Assembly (NCBI GenBank): GCA_002501845.1
Contig: DAOL01000049.1
Span: 7,636 to 21,765 of the forward strand
Direction of reading: 5' to 3'
DNA length: 14,130 nucleotides
Source of the DNA: Nitrososphaera sp. UBA217
Lineage (GTDB): Archaea > Thermoproteota > Nitrososphaeria > Nitrososphaerales > Nitrososphaeraceae
Part shown: positions 1 through 5,997 of the stretch, one piece after another
How positions within the stretch are numbered: position 1 is the stretch's first letter
Layout: each line of letters begins with the position of its first letter
Program-made: the position numbers and the translations under genes
The notes under the pieces: model-generated
Seen by the model: only the letters and a program-made list of their open reading frames with translations
Databases searched by the model: none
Told to the model about the DNA's origin: nothing

Positions 1-360
1 GCCAACGTCGCCGCAATTGTCGGGACTAACAAACAATTGACCGACAGGATGCGCAAGCTTGCCGAAAAGACCGGGGAAAAGATGTGGGAGCTTCCACTCT
101 ATGATGAATTCCACGATCAGATCAAGAGTACCTATGCGGACATCAAGAACATCGGGGGTAGAGCAGGCGGCGCAATAACAGCTGCCGCGTTCTTATCCAA
201 TTTCGCCAACAGCACGCCTTGGGTGCACATCGATATAGCCGGGACCGCTTGGACTCAGGACGGGACGCACGAGAAGAGCTACAATCCCAAAGGCGCAACG
301 GGCTTTGGTGTGAGAACGCTTGTAAAACTCTTGATGGAGGACGAAAAGCAGGCAGTGTGA
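1..360 (+). CDS. Leucyl aminopeptidase, peptidase family M17 (3' part only)
   Basis: This is the C-terminal 119 residues of a cytosolic M17 aminopeptidase, which removes N-terminal residues from peptides during protein turnover. The reading frame is open from base 1, so the gene starts outside the window. Family hallmarks are the glycine-rich run NIGGRAGGAITAAAFL, followed by PWVHIDIAGTAW and the closing GATGFGVRTL, all typical of the M17 catalytic domain near its end. The metal ligands and the NTDAEGR-type motif would lie upstream and cannot be checked. It ends in TGA and the next gene begins at or just after this stop, so the two probably share a transcript. The family call is firm; substrate preference cannot be read from this fragment. 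Confidence 0.9.
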   Translation, partial: ANVAAIVGTNKQLTDRMRKLAEKTGEKMWELPLYDEFHDQIKSTYADIKNIGGRAGGAITAAAFLSNFANSTPWVHIDIAGTAWTQDGTHEKSYNPKGATGFGVRTLVKLLMEDEKQAV

Positions 361-365
361 GCGGG

Positions 366-941
366 ATGCCTGTGTTCCAGATCGGCGCACTTGCGAATGC
401 TTTGGAAGATCAAGGCTTTAGCTGCAGAATAGGCAGCATGGAGCTGGACGTGCATCCGATGAAGCGGCCGTACTTTGAGCGCTGGCTTTCAAACAGGGAC
501 GGCTTCCTTAGGTTCGCGAGCGGCAACGTCGACTTCCTCGGTGTCGAGGACGTTATGCGCATGGGGCCGTTCTACAATGTCTATTGTCTTGTAGAAAACA
601 ACTCTATCGTTGACACCGACGACAACGCCCACAAGCTACTCGACGCCGCGCCCTACTTCCAGCTCCATAACGGCAAGGTGACCAGCATGGGATGGAGCGG
701 AGGCGTGATAGCAAACATGCTAGACAAGGATACGGCACTGTCAGAGGAATTTGCGCGCTATATCATGAAGGAAGAAGTAAAAAGAATAACAGTCAAGGTG
801 GCAAATTATTGTTGCATCATCGAGACCCGGGCGTGGGAGCCGGACGGGCTTGCGCCGGCCTTTAGAGCAATAGACAGAATAGCATACAACATCAGGCGGC
901 TCGTGAAGAGTATTCACTTGGGCGAGTACGTTGATAAGTAA
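366..941 (+). CDS. Hypothetical protein, 191 residues
   Basis: I do not recognise this protein. It reads as a soluble mixed alpha/beta protein with no signal peptide, no long hydrophobic segment and no familiar nucleotide or metal motif. Acidic stretches (for example VDTDDNAHKLLDAAP) alternate with hydrophobic ones, and the C-terminus is a basic, probably helical segment (IDRIAYNIRRLVKSIHLGEY). The ATG at 366 was chosen. An in-frame GTG at 357 would overlap the aminopeptidase stop as GTGA, a common translational-coupling arrangement, and would add three residues. The neighbour upstream suggests co-transcription with the aminopeptidase, but that does not reveal a function. The 3' end stops about 4 nt from the 3' end of the convergent 5S rRNA gene. 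Codon usage resembles the neighbours, so the gene is probably real. Confidence 0.75.
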   Translation: MPVFQIGALANALEDQGFSCRIGSMELDVHPMKRPYFERWLSNRDGFLRFASGNVDFLGVEDVMRMGPFYNVYCLVENNSIVDTDDNAHKLLDAAPYFQLHNGKVTSMGWSGGVIANMLDKDTALSEEFARYIMKEEVKRITVKVANYCCIIETRAWEPDGLAPAFRAIDRIAYNIRRLVKSIHLGEYVDK

Positions 942-944
942 AAG

Positions 945-1061
945 ATGCCAGCACTGCTGCTTCCCGACCGCTCACGCAGATCAGTAACACAGCAGCGACG
1001 GCAGGTTTGACTTCCGGGTTCGGAATGGGACCGGGTCGCACCCTGCCGCTATGACCGGCTT
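945..1061 (-). rRNA. 5S ribosomal RNA
   Basis: Read on the minus strand, this contains the universally conserved 5S core CCCATTCCGAACCCGGAAGT. It is flanked by a strong helix II (GCGGCAGG pairing with CCTGCCGTCGC, with a bulge). The ends pair as helix I (GCCGGT near 1059 with GCTGGC near 947), and a further helix forms between GCTGCTGT and GCAGCAGT. The length of about 115 nt fits archaeal 5S. The exact termini are uncertain by a few bases. No 16S, 23S or tRNA gene lies next to it, so it is a stand-alone 5S gene, as is usual in thaumarchaea. A T-rich stretch (CTTTTACTT on the minus strand, near 936-944) follows the 3' end and may be the terminator. Confidence 0.9.
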
Positions 1062-1083
1062 ATCCAGACATTTACCAGAGGGC

Positions 1084-1091
1084 TAATTTAA
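1084..1091 (-). promoter_or_regulatory. TATA box for the 5S rRNA gene
   Basis: The minus strand reads TTAAATTA here, centred about 27 nt upstream of the inferred 5S 5' end near 1060. That is the normal archaeal distance between TATA-box centre and transcription start. It supports independent transcription of the 5S gene. Confidence 0.55.
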
Positions 1092-1146
1092 TCTTGCTCC
1101 CCGCATAGCCAAAGGATTCAAAAGGGCAGGCGGCCAAGGTTATTGC

Positions 1147-1293
1147 ATGTTTGGGAAGGCAAGGTGCAAAATCTGTGGGGACGAGGTAAGACTCACGTTG
1201 AAGCATTTTTCAGACAAGCACCGAGACATTTACGACGTTGAGGTGGCCGGCAAGCTAAAAATGTCCGATTTCATGAGAAGATACTTTGATTAG
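1147..1293 (+). CDS. Small C2H2-type zinc-finger protein, 48 residues
   Basis: A short ATG-to-TAG frame encodes 48 residues. It has the pattern C7-x2-C10-x9-H20-x4-H25, the spacing of a single classical C2H2 zinc finger. The C-terminal half is charged and probably helical, ending in MRRYFD. Single-finger proteins of about 50-60 residues are common in archaea and may bind nucleic acid or protein, but the partner here is unknown. It sits between the 5S gene and the ABCE1 operon on the same strand as ABCE1. ABCE1 has its own TATA box, so the two are probably separate units. Upstream only a weak AT patch (ATTCAAAAG, 1117-1125) could serve as TATA. The ordered zinc ligands in so short a frame argue that it is genuine. 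Confidence 0.7.
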   Translation: MFGKARCKICGDEVRLTLKHFSDKHRDIYDVEVAGKLKMSDFMRRYFD

Positions 1294-1315
1294 GACCATA
1301 ACTTCTGGGCATATC

Positions 1316-1322
1316 TATATAA
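1316..1322 (+). promoter_or_regulatory. TATA box of the ABCE1-trm5 operon
   Basis: TATATAA lies 30 nt (centre to start) upstream of the TTG at 1349, which places the transcription start at or next to the start codon. It therefore supports a leaderless mRNA and the unusual TTG start. An 8-bp palindrome (AATGCATT, 1321-1328) overlaps its 3' edge. Confidence 0.65.
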
Positions 1323-1336
1323 TGCATTATTGCAAA

Positions 1337-1350
1337 AATTACATGTAATT
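1337..1350. promoter_or_regulatory. Perfect 14-bp palindrome over the ABCE1 start, possible operator
   Basis: AATTACATGTAATT is identical to its own reverse complement. It lies between the TATA box and the start codon, with its last two bases inside the TTG. Archaeal repressors, including many Lrp/AsnC-type regulators, often bind palindromes in this position and block RNA polymerase recruitment. The sequence is seen directly; the regulatory role is inferred. Confidence 0.4.
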
Positions 1351-3160
1351 GGGCAATTCTGAAGCAGATAATACGCACCGAGTAGCGGTACTTGACGAGG
1401 AGCTGTGCCAGCCAAAGAAATGCGGGCTGGAGTGCATCATCTACTGTCCAGTGAACAAGACCGGCGGCGCGTGTATTGTCCAGCGGCCTGAGGACAACAA
1501 GGCACTCATCTCCGAGGACCTCTGCACGGGCTGCGGAATCTGCATAAAGAAATGCCCCTTTGACGCCATTATAATCGTCAACCTTGCGAAAGAGCTTTCG
1601 ACCGATAAAATCCACCAGTACGGTATCAATTCTTTCAGATTCTACCGACTGCCAACGCCAAAGAAAGGCGCAGTTGTAGGATTGGTAGGCAGAAACGGCA
1701 TTGGCAAGTCAACGATCGTCAACGTTCTGTCAGGCAACATGAAGCCCAACCTCGGCAAATACGATCATGACATTTCGTGGGATGAAGTTTTGAAGTATTA
1801 TCAGGGCACTGAAATGAAATCGCATTTTGAAAAAATTGCGGATGGCACGATGCGGGCAAGCATCAAGCCGCAGCTTGTATATCTTATTCCAAAAGCGTTC
1901 AAGGGGACAACCAAGGAATTATTGAGCAAGTACGACGAGCGCAATTTAGCCGACAAGCTGATACTGCAGCTGGGGTTGCAGAACATACTTGATCGTGATA
2001 TTTCGCAATTGAGTGGAGGCGAGCTGCAGCGGCTCGCAGTCGCAGTCGCTGCAGCAAAGGACGCTGAATACTATTTCTTTGATGAGCCATCTTCTTACAA
2101 CGACGTTTACCAGCGGCTCGCAGTCGCCAAAGTGATTAGAGAGCTGGCTGAAGCCGGCAAGAGCGTGATGGTAGTAGAGCACGACATGGCGCTTTTAGAT
2201 TATTTGTCTGACTATGTCCATATTATATATGGGGAACCGGGCGCATACGGCATAGTTTCAGGCATGCAGAGCACCAAGGTAGGCATCAACAACTTCCTCG
2301 AAGGGTTCCTTCCGGCAGAAAACGTGCGCTTCCGCGACAGGGCATTCAAGTTTGATATCAGCGCGATAAACGAAGACGTCATTCTAGACGTTCCGGCAGC
2401 CAGCTACTCTGACCTTGCAAAATCGTTCCCGTCTTTCAACCTGAAAATCGCGGCCGGCACGGTTAGGAAAGGCGAAATAGTCGGGATCGTGGGCGCAAAC
2501 GCGCTTGGCAAGACGACATTCATGCGCATGCTGGCCGGAGTCGACAAGCCCGACTCCGGCACGATAGATGTAGGCGCCAAGATATCGTACAAACCGCAAT
2601 ACCTGAATCAGGAGTATGAAGGCGATGTCAGATCGCTGATGTATACCGCTTACCAGAGTCCGGTAGAAGGTTCGCCAGTGGAAGAACAGATAATCATTCC
2701 GATGGGCGTCAAGAAGCTGTTCGAAAAGAGCGTCAGGAACCTGAGCGGTGGCGAGCTCCAGAAAGTCGCGGTGACTGCGTCGCTCCTGCGCGAAGCAGAT
2801 ATTTACGCGCTGGACGAGCCGTCTGCATTCCTTGACGCGGAGGACAGGATAGCGATCGCAAAGTTCCTCCAGCGCTTTGTAAGAGCGCAGGGCAAGTCTG
2901 CAATAATCATCGACCACGATATGCAACTGATAGACCTTGTAGCAGACACGATGGTAATTTTTGAGGGGCAACCCAGCGTGACAGGTTTGGCAACCGCGCC
3001 CATGAGAAAGGAGGAGGGTATGAACCGCTTCCTCAAGGCGCTTTCAATAACATACAGACGAGACGAAACGACTGGCAGGCCGCGCGTCAACAAGGAAGAC
3101 GGCCGGCTTGACCGCGAGCAGAAACAGTCTGGCAACTATTATTACGTGAAGAATCGCTAA
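1349..3160 (+). CDS. abce1: ABCE1/Rli1 ribosome recycling factor (Fe-S ABC ATPase)
   Basis: ABCE1 splits ribosomes into subunits after termination, using ATP and acting with release factor or Pelota. At 603 residues it has the usual family length and full domain order. The N-terminal region carries two [4Fe-4S] sites (C20, C25, C29, C33 followed by P; then C59-x2-C62-x2-C65-x3-C69-P). NBD1 has Walker A GRNGIGKST (114-122), signature LSGGE (221-225), Walker B with D245-E246, and H-loop VVEHDM. NBD2 has Walker A GANALGKTT (382-390), signature LSGGE (465-469), D489-E490 and IIDHDM. There is no transmembrane segment, as expected. The NBD1 D-loop reads SSYNDVYQR, whereas SSYLDVKQR is the family norm. 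The start is TTG at 1349: an ATG at 1343 is followed at once by a stop, and the TATA spacing fits a leaderless TTG. Its stop overlaps the next gene by one base (TAATG). Confidence 0.97.
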   Translation: MGNSEADNTHRVAVLDEELCQPKKCGLECIIYCPVNKTGGACIVQRPEDNKALISEDLCTGCGICIKKCPFDAIIIVNLAKELSTDKIHQYGINSFRFYRLPTPKKGAVVGLVGRNGIGKSTIVNVLSGNMKPNLGKYDHDISWDEVLKYYQGTEMKSHFEKIADGTMRASIKPQLVYLIPKAFKGTTKELLSKYDERNLADKLILQLGLQNILDRDISQLSGGELQRLAVAVAAAKDAEYYFFDEPSSYNDVYQRLAVAKVIRELAEAGKSVMVVEHDMALLDYLSDYVHIIYGEPGAYGIVSGMQSTKVGINNFLEGFLPAENVRFRDRAFKFDISAINEDVILDVPAASYSDLAKSFPSFNLKIAAGTVRKGEIVGIVGANALGKTTFMRMLAGVDKPDSGTIDVGAKISYKPQYLNQEYEGDVRSLMYTAYQSPVEGSPVEEQIIIPMGVKKLFEKSVRNLSGGELQKVAVTASLLREADIYALDEPSAFLDAEDRIAIAKFLQRFVRAQGKSAIIIDHDMQLIDLVADTMVIFEGQPSVTGLATAPMRKEEGMNRFLKALSITYRRDETTGRPRVNKEDGRLDREQKQSGNYYYVKNR

Positions 3161-4002
3161 TGCCGCACATGCTAAAACAGGTTCTTGGCAGCACTCTGAC
3201 ACCAGAAGAAGCCGCGCACTTCCACTCTGCTTTCGACCAGATAGGCGACATTGTAATCATAAAGATCCCCGACGAGCTGATGCCAAAAAAGAAGCTGATA
3301 GCTGACGCGATACTGGCCAACGTCAAGACCGCTAAGACGGTGTTTGCTCAGGTCTCTCCGGTGAGAGGCGACTACCGAGTGCGAGATCTGGAGTTAGTTG
3401 CAGGCGAAAACAGGACAATAACAGAGTACAAGGAACATGCTTGCCGGTTCAAAGTGGATGTTGCCAAGACATATTTTTCGCCGCGGTTGTCAACTGAAAG
3501 ACAAAGGATCGCCGGTATGGTGGGCGAAAATGAAACAATCGTCAACATGTTTGCTGGCGTCGGCACTTATTCAGTCGTGATAGCAAAAGCAAACAAGACG
3601 TGCAGGGTCTACAGCATCGACTCCAATTCAGCCGCCAGCGAGCTCGACAGGATCAACGCGAAACTGAACAAGGTGCAGGACAGGGTTTTTTCAATATGCG
3701 GCGACGCCGTTGAAGTGATAAAGGACAGCCTTGCCGGGCAGGCCGACAGGGTTCTCATGCCGCTGCCGGAAAGAGCAAAAGAGTTTGTCGATTCTGCAGT
3801 GCTTGCACTGAAGGAAAAAGGCATCGCGCATTACTTTGCTCACATTAAGGCAGACGGCAAGAAGGCAAGCCAGGAAATGGGGTTAAAGATCACACACGAA
3901 ACTTTTGCAAAATATGATCATCACATTCTGGGAGTCAGGGTCGTCAGAGAAGTGGGACCGAGAATGTTTCAGATCGTGGCTGACGTTTCAGTCAGACGTT
4001 AG
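3160..4002 (+). CDS. trm5: Trm5-like tRNA (guanine-37 N1) methyltransferase
   Basis: This is a class I SAM-dependent methyltransferase of the Trm5 family, which makes m1G37 next to the tRNA anticodon and so prevents frameshifting. Visible features are YFSPRLSTER (105-114), the SAM loop NMFAGVGTYSVVIAK (129-143), an acidic residue after the next strand (YSIDSN, 151-156) that should hold the ribose, and the MPLPERAKEF catalytic-region motif (200-209). At 280 residues it is shorter than Trm5 proteins of about 330 residues that carry an N-terminal D1 domain, and D1 seems to be missing or minimal. ATG 3160 overlaps the ABCE1 stop by one base, so the gene is translationally coupled to a ribosome recycling factor. 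ATG 3169 is an alternative start. A Trm5 paralogue acting at another step, such as wyosine formation, cannot be excluded. Confidence 0.88.
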   Translation: MPHMLKQVLGSTLTPEEAAHFHSAFDQIGDIVIIKIPDELMPKKKLIADAILANVKTAKTVFAQVSPVRGDYRVRDLELVAGENRTITEYKEHACRFKVDVAKTYFSPRLSTERQRIAGMVGENETIVNMFAGVGTYSVVIAKANKTCRVYSIDSNSAASELDRINAKLNKVQDRVFSICGDAVEVIKDSLAGQADRVLMPLPERAKEFVDSAVLALKEKGIAHYFAHIKADGKKASQEMGLKITHETFAKYDHHILGVRVVREVGPRMFQIVADVSVRR

Positions 4003-4215
4003 GTCTTTTCTTTCCCTTTGCGCGGTGAGCATCGTATAGCCGATCCACCCGAACACGGTCAACAGGAGAGCAACTGCACCCAACACGGTGAACTGCAGTA
4101 CCAACATACCCCACTCGCTGCCAAACAGGAAATAAGCGTAGGTTATGAACGCGAGAATGGAAATAACAAGAAGGGCGGCACCGGTTCCCCTGCTGCCCCT
4201 TCGTTTAACGTTCAT
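3988..4215 (-). CDS. Small two-helix membrane protein, 75 residues
   Basis: The product has a basic N-terminus (MNVKRRGSRG), two hydrophobic helices at about 13-31 and 37-61, and a charged C-terminus (QRERKDLTSD). That predicts a helical hairpin with both ends in the cytoplasm. I do not recognise the family. The ATG at 4215 has a TATA-like element centred 27 nt upstream (4238-4247), which fits a leaderless mRNA. The 3' end overlaps the convergent trm5 gene by 15 nt. The strand and intergenic fit make it likely to be a real gene, and the membrane topology is the only functional clue. Confidence 0.7.
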   Translation of the reverse strand: MNVKRRGSRGTGAALLVISILAFITYAYFLFGSEWGMLVLQFTVLGAVALLLTVFGWIGYTMLTAQRERKDLTSD

Positions 4216-4237
4216 AGCGGAAAGGCATCAGCAGCAT

Positions 4238-4247
4238 CTTAATAATC
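4238..4247 (-). promoter_or_regulatory. TATA box for the 75-residue membrane protein
   Basis: The minus strand reads GATTATTAAG, centred about 27 nt before the ATG at 4215. It lies just beyond the stop of the upstream acetyltransferase gene, so this small gene may be transcribed on its own or also by readthrough. Confidence 0.5.
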
Positions 4248-4250
4248 TTT

Positions 4251-4748
4251 TTAGCTTAACTCCAGCGCCATCAGGTAAGCGTCCTCTCCATCCCTGTAGT
4301 ATGAACGCAACCTGGATTTTATCTCAAAGGCCAGCCTCTCGTACATCTTGATCGCGCCGGTATTGCTGACTCTGACTTCAAGGTAGATCTCATCGCTCTT
4401 CTTGTGCATCACGCCGTTAATGCCTTCAAGCATCAGCGCCTTGCCGAGGCCCTTGCCTCTATGCTCCTCAAGCACCGCCACGGAAACTACATGCCCCTTC
4501 TTGACGAAGCCAAGCTTGCGAAAATTGGAGAACCCAAACTCGATCTTACACATAATGTAGCCGACTACCTTGCCATCCAGCTCTGCGACGATAAAGGCTT
4601 CGGGCAGCTCGCGAAGAATTGATTCAAAAAAGTAGTCCGAGTAGTGCTCTGGCAGCGCGACCATGTTGATGTCAATCACCGCCGCAAGATCGCTCTCATC
4701 GCAGCGGCGTATAACACAGTCGCCTACTTTCCGCAGAGCAGTTTGCAA
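4251..4748 (-). CDS. rimI: N-terminal protein acetyltransferase, Ard1/RimI family (GNAT)
   Basis: This GNAT enzyme transfers acetyl from acetyl-CoA to protein N-termini; archaeal Ard1/RimI is the counterpart of the NatA catalytic subunit. With the start used here it has 165 residues, matching the family. Seen are the N-terminal strand CVIRRCDESDL, the substrate-side segment EFGFSNFRKL (70-79), GHVVSVAVLEEHRGKGLGKAL (85-105) with the acetyl-CoA loop HRGKGLG, EIYLEVRVSNTGAIKMYE (120-137), and the C-terminal YYRDGEDAYLM. These segments strongly resemble the characterised Sulfolobus Ard1 as I remember it. The frame is open well upstream, but the TATA-like TTAAATAG at 4774-4781 lies 29 nt before TTG 4748. 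That start gives the normal length and a leaderless mRNA. The gene diverges from the M50 protease. Confidence 0.9.
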   Translation of the reverse strand: MQTALRKVGDCVIRRCDESDLAAVIDINMVALPEHYSDYFFESILRELPEAFIVAELDGKVVGYIMCKIEFGFSNFRKLGFVKKGHVVSVAVLEEHRGKGLGKALMLEGINGVMHKKSDEIYLEVRVSNTGAIKMYERLAFEIKSRLRSYYRDGEDAYLMALELS

Positions 4749-4773
4749 AGCAACAACTAAAAACAGAAACACA

Positions 4774-4781
4774 CTATTTAA
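4774..4781 (-). promoter_or_regulatory. TATA box of rimI
   Basis: TTAAATAG on the minus strand is centred about 29 nt upstream of TTG 4748. It lies inside the longer open frame, which argues against any start upstream of it. Confidence 0.55.
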
Positions 4782-4802
4782 CCTTACAGGTCTCTGCAGG
4801 GA

Positions 4803-4813
4803 TAATATTTTAA
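4803..4813 (+). promoter_or_regulatory. TATA box of the M50 protease gene
   Basis: TAATATTTTAA is centred about 23 nt upstream of the ATG at 4831. With the rimI TATA box on the other strand it forms an 82-bp divergent promoter region (4749-4830). Confidence 0.5.
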
Positions 4814-4830
4814 GGCGTTGGCACCCAGCA

Positions 4831-5997
4831 ATGTCGGTGGCTACCACTTTCCTGAGCGGCGGGTATTCTCGCGTCGTTCCTATCTTATCTTCATTCTTTA
4901 CGGTAAAAGACATTCAGCTGAATGTCAGGGAGGACTATGTCGAATTTCTTATAGCCGACGCCGAAGTCAAGGAAAAGTTCCCTTCCCTGCTGAAGGAACT
5001 GGGCAAGGTAGGCATGATTGCTACAGCCAAGCGGTCGAATTATTTCTGGAGGCTAATGCCCACCCTGTCTTCTGCAATAAGACTTCCTATACAGGACGGC
5101 ATAATCATCAGCGTATTCAAGATGCAGAAGAAAAAACCAAAAAGCAGACATCGGCAGTCAATACCTTTCTTCCTTTTCATCGCTGCAGTCTCTCTGGTGT
5201 TTGTCGACGGGATAATCAGATCTGATTCGCCGCTTGCCAGAACGCAGCTGCAGGACCCGGTATTTCTAGCGGCCATCTATACTGTATCCTTGATAGGAAT
5301 ACTAGGCATACACGAGCTCGGTCATGTGGTTGCAAACAGGAAATATGGTATCAAGGCCTCGTGGCCATACTTCATACCCGGTATTCCCGGGATTCTGCCC
5401 ACATTCGGGGCACTAATAGTGTTGAGGGCCAATATGACCAATAGGAATGTCATGTTTGACGTGGGCATCGCCGGTCCGATAGCGGGGCTGATAGTGACGA
5501 TGATAGTCTCGATTTACGGCTCTACGATTTCGACGCTCATATCTGCCGAAGAAGCACAAAAACTAGGAGATCAGCTGGCTCCTCTTCCGTTTGGGGAAAG
5601 CTTGCTGATGATAGCCACGATGCACATGACAGGCATGGTGACAGAAGGAACAGTGCTTGTAGCGTCGCCGGTGCTTTTTGCGGCCTGGCTCGGATTTCTG
5701 ATCACCTTTCTCAACCTTATGCCGGCGTGGCAGCTTGATGGTGGACACCTCGCGCGATCCGCACTGGGGGTGCGCTGGCACAAGATCCTGACTTACGTCA
5801 GCATTGTGATTTTGTTTGCCCGCGGCTTCTACCCCATGGCAATTTTGGTACTGTTCTTCAGTATGAAATCACCAGAAAGTGCGCCGCTTGACGACGTCAC
5901 ACTCCTGTCTCCAAAGCGCAAGGCACTATTCTTCGTAGCGCTTGGGATTGCTGTGATATGCGCACCAATCCCGACCTCGATCATGCCATGGGCTTGA
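4831..5997 (+). CDS. Site-2-protease-type membrane metalloprotease, family M50
   Basis: This intramembrane zinc protease, 388 residues long, cleaves membrane-bound substrates, typically anchored regulators. The first ~100 residues are soluble, and a basic patch (KKKPKSRHR, 100-108) precedes the first helix (about 111-127). The zinc motif HELGH (161-165) sits in a hydrophobic helix. It is followed by GIPGILPTFG (184-193), a signature of the archaeal, cyanobacterial and plant EGY-like branch. The third ligand motif NLMPAWQLDGGH lies at 295-306, and two or three further helices end the protein. ATG 4831 was chosen because it follows a TATA element and because longer versions would run back through the rimI promoter. 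No PDZ domain is evident. The gene ends convergently with the LarA-like gene, with a 17-nt overlap. The substrate is unknown. Confidence 0.9.
   Translation: MSVATTFLSGGYSRVVPILSSFFTVKDIQLNVREDYVEFLIADAEVKEKFPSLLKELGKVGMIATAKRSNYFWRLMPTLSSAIRLPIQDGIIISVFKMQKKKPKSRHRQSIPFFLFIAAVSLVFVDGIIRSDSPLARTQLQDPVFLAAIYTVSLIGILGIHELGHVVANRKYGIKASWPYFIPGIPGILPTFGALIVLRANMTNRNVMFDVGIAGPIAGLIVTMIVSIYGSTISTLISAEEAQKLGDQLAPLPFGESLLMIATMHMTGMVTEGTVLVASPVLFAAWLGFLITFLNLMPAWQLDGGHLARSALGVRWHKILTYVSIVILFARGFYPMAILVLFFSMKSPESAPLDDVTLLSPKRKALFFVALGIAVICAPIPTSIMPWA

Noticed and set aside
37..360. TTG at 37 as a start of the aminopeptidase
   Set aside because: The frame stays open and homologous-looking back to base 1 (ANVAAIVGTNKQ), and M17 enzymes are far longer, so this is an internal codon of a gene entering from the left.
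2384..2971. Long minus-strand open frame (195 codons) inside ABCE1
   Set aside because: It is fully antisense to the conserved second ATPase domain of ABCE1 and has no recognisable protein features; it is a by-product of GC-rich codon bias.
4663..4830. Longer N-terminus for the M50 protease beginning at 4663
   Set aside because: It would lie antisense over the rimI coding start and across both divergent promoters; ATG 4831 has a well-placed TATA element.
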